From an uncultured Eubacteriales bacterium (lineage in GTDB: Bacteria > Bacillota > Clostridia > Christensenellales > UBA1242): a DNA stretch of 7,053 bases. The translations under genes and the position numbers were made by a program. Location of the stretch: assembly GCA_905203455.1 (NCBI GenBank), contig CAJKVX010000050.1, forward strand, positions 1-7,053, given 5' to 3'. Positions 1-5,714 of the stretch are shown piece after piece (positions within the stretch are counted from its first letter, which is position 1; every line of letters starts with the position of its first letter). A model generated the notes under the pieces. The model did not search any database, was not told the DNA's origin, and worked only from the letters and a program-made list of their open reading frames with translations.

Positions 1-19
1 CTTAATTGTGAAAATAGTT

Positions 20-180
20 TCATGTTGTTAAATTTAATTAAAGTTAAATTTTTAGTTGCAAAATTAATTATTTACAAGAAATTGCAGAACTACTCTTTTG
101 TATTATGCTATGTGTTGAACTGTGCTTTTAAAATATCTTTGCCTCAAACAAAACGCATTTAAGCAAACTTAACAACATGA
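20..180. repeat. Widely spaced inverted-repeat pair downstream of ftsZ
   Basis: TCATGTTGTTAA (20-31) and TTAACAACATGA (169-180) are perfect 12-base inverted copies. After one mismatch the match continues for three more bases, giving 15 of 16 in all. The interior is about 137 bp, AT-rich and without a supported open reading frame. No target-site duplication is visible at the outer edges. It could be a remnant of a small non-autonomous element or a structural element of the ftsZ 3' end. In such AT-rich DNA chance is also possible. Confidence 0.35.
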
Positions 181-181
181 T

Positions 182-1444
182 TTATCTAAACTTTCTTCTC
201 ATAAAAGGCGGAATATCATCTTCATCAACTTCAATTCGGCTGTTTGAAACTGAAAGGTCATCATCTGTTTTTGGTGACACCTTTGGGCTAACTGCTTCAT
301 CATCACCAAAAAGTTTAACACTATCTTTTGCTTCACTGTCATCATTATTGTTTGAAATTGAATTTGCATCAAGAGGTTTGCCCGTTAAAAATTCAGCAAA
401 TTTATCTTTATCAAAAATGCTGTCTGTTACAGGTTTTATAATAGGCGTAACAGGTTTTGTTTCTTCCTTTTTATCTTGAAGCATATTATCAAAAGCACTG
501 TTTTGGAAGCCCGTTGCAATAACAGTGATTTTGATTTTATCTTTATAACTTTCATCAATTGTTGCACCAAAAATTGTGTTTGCTGATGGGTCAACAACTT
601 CTTTAACAAGCCTTACAGCCTCATTAACTTCATCAAGCGACATGTCAAACCCACCACAAACATTAATAATAACTGCCTGTGCACCCTCAATTGTTGTTTC
701 AAGAAGAGGGCTTGCAACCGCCTGCCTTACTGCATCAACATTTCTGCCTTCGCCAGAACTTTCACCAATTCCCATGTGAGCAAGGCCTCTGTTTTTCATA
801 ACCGTTCTAACATCAGCAAAGTCAAGGTTAATTAAAGATGGTGTTGCAATCAAATCTGCAATACCCTGAATTCCCTGTCTTAAAACATCATCTGCATATT
901 TAAACGCGTCAACAAAACTTGTTCCCTTTGGAACAACCTGCAAAAGCCTGTCATTAGGAATAACAACCAATGTGTCAACACATTTGCTTAAATTTCTTAT
1001 TCCCATTTCAGCATTAAGCATTCTTGTTCTGCCTTCAAACTCAAATGGCTTTGTTACAACAGCAATTGTTAAAATTCCCATTTCTTTTGCAATGCTTGCA
1101 ATAACAGGAGCAGCCCCCGTTCCTGTTCCGCCGCCCATTCCAGCAGTAACAAACACCAAATCTGTGCCTTTAAGTTTTTCGGCAATTTCAGCACGGCTTT
1201 CTTCTGCTGCTTTTCTTCCAACCTCAGCATCAGCACCAGCCCCACGCCCGCGAGTTAACTTTTCACCAATTTGAATTTGGTCTTGTGCGTTTGAAATCAT
1301 AAGGGCTTGTTTGTCAGTGTTAACCGCCAAAAACTTAGCGCTTTTAACCCCTGCTGCTATCATTCTGTTAATTGCGTTATTTCCGCCACCACCAACACCA
1401 ACAACCAAAATTTGACACACTGGTGAAATATTTGAAAAATCCAT
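182..1444 (-). CDS. ftsZ: Cell division protein FtsZ
   Basis: FtsZ is the tubulin-like GTPase that polymerises at midcell and organises the divisome. The 420-residue product begins with a GTP-binding domain containing VGVGGGGNNA (15-24), the tubulin signature GGGTGTG (104-110), TKPFEFEGR (131-139) and the T7 synergy loop NLDFADV (206-212), with the catalytic acids Asp208 and Asp211. The C-terminal domain runs to about residue 313. A low-complexity acidic and Ser/Asn-rich linker (about 320-405) leads to the conserved tail peptide DDIPPFMRRKF (409-419), the docking site for FtsA and other partners. Length and motifs are normal and complete. It is probably co-transcribed with ftsA. I see no convincing terminator after its stop codon within the remaining 181 bases. 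Confidence 0.98.
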   Translation of the reverse strand: MDFSNISPVCQILVVGVGGGGNNAINRMIAAGVKSAKFLAVNTDKQALMISNAQDQIQIGEKLTRGRGAGADAEVGRKAAEESRAEIAEKLKGTDLVFVTAGMGGGTGTGAAPVIASIAKEMGILTIAVVTKPFEFEGRTRMLNAEMGIRNLSKCVDTLVVIPNDRLLQVVPKGTSFVDAFKYADDVLRQGIQGIADLIATPSLINLDFADVRTVMKNRGLAHMGIGESSGEGRNVDAVRQAVASPLLETTIEGAQAVIINVCGGFDMSLDEVNEAVRLVKEVVDPSANTIFGATIDESYKDKIKITVIATGFQNSAFDNMLQDKKEETKPVTPIIKPVTDSIFDKDKFAEFLTGKPLDANSISNNNDDSEAKDSVKLFGDDEAVSPKVSPKTDDDLSVSNSRIEVDEDDIPPFMRRKFR

Positions 1445-1454
1445 ATAACCTAAC

Positions 1455-1460
1455 CCTCCT
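1455..1460 (-). promoter_or_regulatory. Strong ribosome binding site of ftsZ
   Basis: A perfect AGGAGG on the minus strand lies ten bases upstream of the ftsZ ATG, inside the 26-bp ftsA-ftsZ gap. It is the strongest Shine-Dalgarno match in the window, in keeping with the known need for more FtsZ than FtsA from a shared transcript. Confidence 0.75.
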
Positions 1461-1470
1461 GCAAGTATTG

Positions 1471-2619
1471 TTAATTTTTTGAAATAATGTCAAGCACGCC
1501 ATCTAAAACATCAATTGAAACATCAAGCAAACCAATTTCAGATGAACTATCTGGCCTTTCTATGTGTGGAATGTTTGGGGTAACAATTTCAACTCTTCTT
1601 CCTAATCTTTTTGAAAAATAGTCTTTAATTCCCTTAATATAGCAAACCCCACCACCTGTTAAGTAAAGCGGAATGTATTCAGGAAATTCATAAATACAAT
1701 TTTCAAGTGCTTTTGAAATGTATTTAATAATCATATCAAGCCTGTCACAAATAATCTGGTTTGTGTCTTTGGCTGAATATGGCGTAACATAATCTTTGCT
1801 TAAAACTTCATAAGTGTCTTCATTTGAAGCCTGCCAACTAATAACGGCTTTGTGTTTTAAAGTTTCAGCCTGATTAAAGTTAATTTTAAGGCAACTAGAA
1901 AGGTCCGCAGTAATATACCCTCCGCCCATTGAAAAGTTAGATAAATAAAGCAAGCCATCTCCCCTTGCAAGCATTACATTTGTTGTTATATACCCACAAT
2001 CAACAAGCAAAACATACCTGTCTCTTACCTGTGGTTCAAACAAATGCAAACATTCAGCAAGGCAAGAACTGATGTAAAGAGAAGATTTGATGCCAAGTTC
2101 ACTTAAAATTTCTTCAATAAAATCTAAAAAGTTGTTTTCAGCAAGAACAAAACTCACAAGCCCGCTTAGTCTTTGGGCAACAACGCCTCGTGGGTTAATT
2201 ACTCTTCTGCCGTCTTCAAGGGTAAAGTAGATTGGAGAGTTATTAATAACTGTGTGTGTTGGGTGATTTTTATAGGCATTTCCAACATAGTAAAGTTGAT
2301 TGATTTCCTCATTGGTTATCCGCTTCTTTTTATTGAAACTAACAGCACACTCTTTGCAGATAACGCTTGTAAATTCACCAGGAACTCCAACAAAAACTGA
2401 TGTTATTTTAACCCCACTGTTGGTTTCAGCATTTGCAACTGCAAGGGCAACCGCCATTTTAACCTTATCAGGCTCAATAAACTGACCATTTTCAAACCCA
2501 GCATAATCTGCCATGCCCCTGCCTTTAATTTTAAAAGTGTTATTAACGCCACGCTCCCCAACAAGAGCAGTTATGCAAGATGAACCAATATCAATAATTG
2601 CAACACTTTTATTTGCCAT
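1471..2619 (-). CDS. ftsA: Divergent cell division protein FtsA
   Basis: FtsA is an actin-like protein that binds the FtsZ tail peptide and normally anchors the Z-ring to the membrane. The 382-residue product shows the actin-fold order: phosphate-1 loop (AIIDIGSSCITALVGE, 7-22), the FtsA-specific 1C region (about 83-165), phosphate-2 loop (VDCGYITTNV, 206-215), a MGGGYITADL segment (231-240) and the adenosine loop LTGGG (320-324). Position 26 bp ahead of ftsZ makes the assignment secure. Two things are odd. The loops depart from the usual DIGTSK and DIGGGTTD patterns, with Cys15 replacing Lys and YI replacing GG. The protein also stops soon after the SSEIGLL segment, so the linker and basic amphipathic membrane-targeting helix typical of FtsA are missing. 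The last residues (364-382) are acidic instead. The ATG has GGGAG a few bases upstream. Confidence 0.9.
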   Translation of the reverse strand: MANKSVAIIDIGSSCITALVGERGVNNTFKIKGRGMADYAGFENGQFIEPDKVKMAVALAVANAETNSGVKITSVFVGVPGEFTSVICKECAVSFNKKKRITNEEINQLYYVGNAYKNHPTHTVINNSPIYFTLEDGRRVINPRGVVAQRLSGLVSFVLAENNFLDFIEEILSELGIKSSLYISSCLAECLHLFEPQVRDRYVLLVDCGYITTNVMLARGDGLLYLSNFSMGGGYITADLSSCLKINFNQAETLKHKAVISWQASNEDTYEVLSKDYVTPYSAKDTNQIICDRLDMIIKYISKALENCIYEFPEYIPLYLTGGGVCYIKGIKDYFSKRLGRRVEIVTPNIPHIERPDSSSEIGLLDVSIDVLDGVLDIISKN

Positions 2620-2651
2620 TTTATTCTCCCACCCAGTCTCTTAACTTAATT

Positions 2652-2687
2652 ATTATAATGATACAATAATTTGAAATGTTATGTCAA
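2652..2687 (-). promoter_or_regulatory. Promoter for ftsA-ftsZ
   Basis: On the minus strand a perfect TTGACA (2682-2687) lies 18 bases from TATCAT (2658-2663, five of six matches). A perfect TATAAT follows directly at 2652-2657, but it would be 24 bases from the -35 and so is less likely to be the box used. Transcription would start around 2645-2650, giving a leader of about 30 bases. The terminator upstream supports a dedicated promoter here. Confidence 0.68.
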
Positions 2688-2754
2688 ACGCAATACAATA
2701 TTATTTTTAACTAATCGCAATTAATTATCCTTATAAGTTTTCCTTATTTCCATG

Positions 2755-2778
2755 AAAAAAGGACTTAATTAAGCCCTT
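2755..2778 (-). terminator. Rho-independent terminator after ftsQ
   Basis: On the minus strand AAGGGCTT (2771-2778) pairs with AAGTCCTT (2759-2766) across an AATT tetraloop. All positions pair, with one G-U. The stem runs into a six-T tract (2755-2760). It begins 14 bases after the ftsQ stop codon. This separates murA-ftsQ from ftsA-ftsZ transcriptionally, unless read-through occurs. Confidence 0.85.
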
Positions 2779-2792
2779 ACTAAAATTTAAAG

Positions 2793-3629
2793 TTATTCTT
2801 GAACAATAACCCCGCCAGAAACTGAAATTCCAAGGTTATTTTCAAGCGAATAATTTTTTGTAACCGTTATAACAACCTGCGTTTTATCTGGATATTTTTC
2901 AGGAACGGCTTGAACTTCCGTTTGATACAAATTAAAGGCCCCCAACGCTTTTTCAAGCAAATTGTTTGTTCCTGTTATTTTAATGGTAACTGAATCATCA
3001 AGAACAATGGTTAATAATTGATCTTCGCTACCTTGGATATTTTCAAGACTTATGCTTGACATAACACTCATGTTAAGTTTAACATCATCATCAACAACTG
3101 CACTGCTTATGCTTAAAATAACCTGTCTTAACTCGTCATTATCAATAAACGACCCCACTTCAACACCTTGCGGAATTGGAAAAGAGTTCCATTCAGGCAA
3201 ACTTTCTTCAACATCACTTAGTTGCCCAGTTGAGTGGCTTAAAACTTTTAAATCTCCATCTAAAACATAACAAGACCCATCAGTTTGCCTTACTTTAAAC
3301 AATGGCTCCCTTTCTGTGACATAAACCACTGCGCTGTTTGGAAAGTTGCGTGTAACTTTAACAACTTTTGCGTATGGATAAACCTTTTCAATTTGTTCAA
3401 TGCTTTGGTCAAAATTTAAAAACAAAATATTTTTGCCATAGGCAAACTGACCAGTTTTTACCATTTCATCTTTGTCATATGTTGCAAGCATTGAATTTTC
3501 AGTTTTAATTAATGCAAACTCAATTTTAACACTTTGAAGCGAAAATAATGCACTGCCTAAAACAAGCAGAACAAAAAGAACTGCAATAACAGACATTATA
3601 ATCACTACTCTTTTTTTGCTTTTTAGCAT
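2793..3629 (-). CDS. ftsQ: Cell division protein FtsQ/DivIB
   Basis: FtsQ (DivIB in Gram-positives) is a bitopic divisome scaffold that works with FtsL and DivIC and helps control septal wall synthesis. The 278-residue product has a short basic cytoplasmic tail (KSKKR), one membrane helix (about 8-30) and an extracellular part. The POTRA domain spans roughly 33-108 and ends in the family hallmark RNFPNSAVVYVTEREP (94-109). A beta domain with YVLDGDLKVL (121-130) follows, running to about 260, and then a short tail. Length matches clostridial DivIB. The ATG is preceded by AGAGGG at a normal distance. It lies 19 bp behind murA, consistent with one operon, and a strong terminator ends that operon just after the stop codon. 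Overall sequence is divergent, as is usual for this family, so the call rests on architecture, the POTRA end motif and context. Confidence 0.9.
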   Translation of the reverse strand: MLKSKKRVVIIMSVIAVLFVLLVLGSALFSLQSVKIEFALIKTENSMLATYDKDEMVKTGQFAYGKNILFLNFDQSIEQIEKVYPYAKVVKVTRNFPNSAVVYVTEREPLFKVRQTDGSCYVLDGDLKVLSHSTGQLSDVEESLPEWNSFPIPQGVEVGSFIDNDELRQVILSISSAVVDDDVKLNMSVMSSISLENIQGSEDQLLTIVLDDSVTIKITGTNNLLEKALGAFNLYQTEVQAVPEKYPDKTQVVITVTKNYSLENNLGISVSGGVIVQE

Positions 3630-3648
3630 TGGTGACCCTCTTTTTAAT

Positions 3649-4908
3649 TTAGCAAATCACTTCCCTTTTAATTTCAGCCCCAACACTTGCAAGTTTGTTT
3701 TCAAGTTGAAAATATCCCCTGTCAACATACTCAACATTCAACACTTCGGTGGTTCCCTTTGCCACAAGCCCAGCAAGAACCAAACTTGCACCACCCCTTA
3801 AATCTGTTGCGTTAACCTCTGCGCCACACAACTTGTTTACCCCACGAACAATGGCCATTCTGTCTCTAATTGTAATTTTAGCACCAAGTTTTAAAAGTTC
3901 AGGAACATGCTTAAACCTTGTTTCAAACAGGTTTTCAGTTATAACGCACATTCCATCACTTATTGTTTGAAGAGCCATAAATTGTGCCTGCAAATCTGTT
4001 GGAAACCCAGGGTATGGCTGAGTTTCAATGCTTGATGAGGCAATTGGGCGTGAATTTGCTTCTATGTGTATTTTATCATGTTCAAGTAAAATATTGCAAC
4101 CAGAATTACGCAATTTATTAATAAGTGAAAAAACATGTTCGTAATTTGTGTTTGAAAGTGTTAATTTTCCGCCCGTCATGGTGCAAGCAATTAAATATGT
4201 TCCAGCAATAATGCGGTCACTTATTGGCAAATAACTTCCACCACTAAGTTCTTTTACTCCATAAACTTCAATGGTGCTACTTCCTGCCCCATAAATTTTC
4301 CCGCCAATGCTGTTGATAAAATTTGCAAGGTCAACAATTTCAGGCTCTTTTGCTGCATTCAAAATTGTGGTTTTGCCTTTTGAAAAAACACTTGCCATCA
4401 TAATGTTTTCAGTTGCCCCAACACTGGGGTAATCTAAGTGAACAATAGCAGGAATAAGATTTGTGGCATAACAATTAATAAACCCGTGTTCTTCACAAAT
4501 TTCAACACCAAGTTCTCTAAGCCCTGCAAGGTGTAAATCAATTGGCCTGCTGCCAATGTCGCACCCGCCGGGATAAGCAACCCTTGCCTGTTTGTATTTT
4601 GCAATAAGTGGACCAAGCATAAAAATTGAAGACCGAATATCTTTTGCAAGCGAGTGTGGAATTTCAAATTTTGTTATAGTGCTGTTGTCAATAATGGCAT
4701 CATTACCTTCAACCTTAACCTTTGAGCCCATTGCTGTTAAAATGTCAAACATTTTGTAAACATCAACAATGTGTGGAATATCACAAATTTTTACCTCTTT
4801 ATCGGTCAAAATACTTGCAGCAATAATGGGCAAAACGGCATTCTTTGCACTTTCAACTTTAAGTGTTCCTTCTAATTTTCTTCCTCCGCAAATTACAAAT
4901 TTTTGCAT
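3649..4908 (-). CDS. murA: UDP-N-acetylglucosamine 1-carboxyvinyltransferase MurA
   Basis: MurA transfers the enolpyruvyl group of phosphoenolpyruvate to UDP-N-acetylglucosamine, the first committed step of peptidoglycan synthesis, in the cytosol. From the ATG at 4908 the product has 419 residues, the family's normal length. Key residues are visible: Lys22-Asn23 in SAKNAVLP, the catalytic loop PGGCDIGSRP with Cys116, the PTDLQAQF block with Asp305, ETRFKHVPEL, and Arg371 and Arg397 in TDLRGGASL and VDRGY. Several positions equal the E. coli numbering, which supports this start over the in-frame GTG at 4920 (423 residues). The active-site Cys, rather than Asp, predicts fosfomycin sensitivity of this enzyme. 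ftsQ follows after 19 bp and is probably co-transcribed. Many Bacillota carry two MurA paralogues, and the sequence alone does not show which type this is. Confidence 0.96.
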   Translation of the reverse strand: MQKFVICGGRKLEGTLKVESAKNAVLPIIAASILTDKEVKICDIPHIVDVYKMFDILTAMGSKVKVEGNDAIIDNSTITKFEIPHSLAKDIRSSIFMLGPLIAKYKQARVAYPGGCDIGSRPIDLHLAGLRELGVEICEEHGFINCYATNLIPAIVHLDYPSVGATENIMMASVFSKGKTTILNAAKEPEIVDLANFINSIGGKIYGAGSSTIEVYGVKELSGGSYLPISDRIIAGTYLIACTMTGGKLTLSNTNYEHVFSLINKLRNSGCNILLEHDKIHIEANSRPIASSSIETQPYPGFPTDLQAQFMALQTISDGMCVITENLFETRFKHVPELLKLGAKITIRDRMAIVRGVNKLCGAEVNATDLRGGASLVLAGLVAKGTTEVLNVEYVDRGYFQLENKLASVGAEIKREVIC

Positions 4909-4916
4909 AAAGTTAT

Positions 4917-4922
4917 CCACCT
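4917..4922 (-). promoter_or_regulatory. Ribosome binding site that decides the murA start
   Basis: AGGTGG on the minus strand lies eight bases upstream of the ATG at 4908 and matches AGGAGG at five of six positions. The in-frame GTG at 4920 falls inside this site, so it is more likely part of the Shine-Dalgarno sequence than the start codon. A weaker AGGAAA about nine bases ahead of the GTG leaves that alternative open. Confidence 0.6.
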
Positions 4923-4931
4923 AAGTTTTCC

Positions 4932-4961
4932 TATATTCAAATAAAACAAAATTTGAATACA
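4932..4961 (-). repeat. Inverted repeat in the murA leader
   Basis: On the minus strand TATTCAAAT and ATTTGAATA are perfectly complementary around an 8-base loop, and the stem extends to 11 bp if one G-U pair is allowed. Arms are at 4951-4961 and 4932-4942. It lies just downstream of the predicted -10 and ends about 10 bases before the ribosome binding site of murA. It could be an operator for a dimeric regulator or a hairpin near the 5' end of the transcript. No T-tract follows, so it is not a standard terminator. Confidence 0.55.
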
Positions 4962-4965
4962 CTTC

Positions 4966-4995
4966 ATTTTACTCTTAGTTTTTTCTTTGTGTGAA
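4966..4995 (-). promoter_or_regulatory. Probable sigma-A promoter for murA-ftsQ
   Basis: On the minus strand TTCACA (4990-4995) and TAAAAT (4966-4971) are 18 bases apart. Each hexamer differs from consensus at one position. The predicted start, near 4959, falls at the outer edge of the inverted repeat at 4932-4961. The orphan gene's terminator upstream makes a separate promoter here necessary. The rest of the gap (about 4996-5139) is AT-rich, with no supported gene and no riboswitch I recognise. Confidence 0.5.
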
Positions 4996-5139
4996 TTTTA
5001 GATTTTTGCTTATTTAGTTTTTATTAAGGTTTAATCTTGGCAGTAAAATTTAGTGCTAAATAATTAAATTTCTAACCTGCCCAAACAAAAACTTTAGATT
5101 TTTAACCTCTTAGAAAATCAATAAAAGAATTCCACTTAA

Positions 5140-5184
5140 AATTTAATAACAAAAATGACAGTGGCCATATATCATCCACTGTCA
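5140..5184 (-). terminator. Rho-independent terminator after the orphan gene
   Basis: A perfect 9-bp inverted repeat, TGACAGTGG (5156-5164) and CCACTGTCA (5176-5184), encloses an 11-base loop. On the minus strand it is followed at once by TTTTTGTTATT. It begins 28 bases past the TAG of the orphan gene (5213-5215). Stem, spacing and T-tract all fit an intrinsic terminator reading in the gene's direction. Confidence 0.88.
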
Positions 5185-5212
5185 AGATAATTCTTCTGCG
5201 TTTATTGTTATG

Positions 5213-5626
5213 CTAATTTATCGTTTTATCATTTTCATGACTTAAATTTTGCAGTTCACTAAAAATATTATCAGAAAATGAACCCCATTTGGCATAATCA
5301 ATAACACTTCTCCCATCTTTTGACTTTTCAACCACAACTAAAATATAAGTATAGAACATTGATAATGGGGCTGGCAAAACTTTTCCACTAGGGAACATTT
5401 TTGGATTTAAACAGCGACAATTGTTGTTAATAACTTCGACATCATCAATCAAATAAAATACAGCATTATCTGTTTTTATCAAACCTTCGGTAAGTTCAGC
5501 AATATCGTCACTTAAGTCTACCCTGTTTTCCCCATACAATAAATCTTTAAACTTATTCTTTGTGATAACACTTGCTTTATACTTTTTTATCATTAGTTCA
5601 TTAACTTGTTCAAATTTTAACCCCAT
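5213..5626 (-). CDS. Orphan 137-residue protein of unknown function
   Basis: I do not recognise this protein family. The product is about 16 kDa, has no signal peptide or clear membrane segment, and looks soluble and cytoplasmic. Visible features are a lysine-rich N-terminal third (14-27), an acidic stretch (37-47), a Cys-Arg-Cys pair (C70, C72), a Pro-rich turn (PSGKVLPAP, 79-87) leading into a strongly hydrophobic probable beta strand (91-99), and a polar tail. The ATG has only a modest ribosome binding site (GAGAG at about 5636-5640). It is bracketed by its own consensus promoter and its own terminator, so it forms a single-gene transcription unit. It lies between ftsW and murA, where many Clostridia carry murG, but it is far too short for MurG and shows no glycosyltransferase motif. 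A link to wall synthesis is possible only from position. The expression signals and intact frame make it a likely real gene. Confidence 0.7.
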   Translation of the reverse strand: MGLKFEQVNELMIKKYKASVITKNKFKDLLYGENRVDLSDDIAELTEGLIKTDNAVFYLIDDVEVINNNCRCLNPKMFPSGKVLPAPLSMFYTYILVVVEKSKDGRSVIDYAKWGSFSDNIFSELQNLSHENDKTIN

Positions 5627-5662
5627 ATTTTATAACTCTCTTTTTGTTATACTAATAAATTG

Positions 5663-5691
5663 ATATTACTTAATGAATTAATTTTTGTCAA
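5663..5691 (-). promoter_or_regulatory. Consensus sigma-A promoter for the orphan gene
   Basis: On the minus strand a perfect TTGACA -35 (5686-5691) is separated by 17 bases from a TAATAT -10 (5663-5668, five of six matches to TATAAT). Spacing is optimal. Transcription would start near 5656, giving a leader of about 30 bases before the ATG at 5626. This is the best promoter match in the window, and it sits in the short gap after the ftsW stop codon. The orphan gene is therefore expected to be expressed independently of ftsW. Confidence 0.75.
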
Positions 5692-5714
5692 CACAAATTA
5701 TCAATATCATTAAA

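Noticed and set aside
30..51. AAATTTAA and TTAAATTT hairpin downstream of ftsZ as a terminator
   Set aside because: The stem has only A-T pairs and is too weak. It lies about 130 bases from the ftsZ stop codon and lacks a good T-tract on the minus strand.
177..479. 100-residue plus-strand frame opposite the 3' part of ftsZ
   Set aside because: It is a Ser/Leu-rich antisense shadow of the ftsZ linker, with no ribosome binding site or recognisable domain.
972..1274. 100-residue plus-strand frame opposite the 5' part of ftsZ
   Set aside because: Its Pro/Ala-rich content mirrors the Gly-rich ftsZ codons on the other strand, and it has no independent support.
2173..2485. Two overlapping plus-strand frames opposite ftsA
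   Set aside because: Both lie wholly inside a confidently assigned gene and lack expression signals.
4913..4921. TTATCCACC, one base from a DnaA box
   Set aside because: It is a single isolated near-match, explained by the Shine-Dalgarno and start region of murA. No cluster of boxes or origin features is nearby.
5661..5709. TGATATT and AATATCA inverted copies flanking and overlapping the orphan gene promoter
   Set aside because: Only seven bases match, in very AT-rich DNA, with a 35-base spacing. Chance is sufficient without evidence of conservation.
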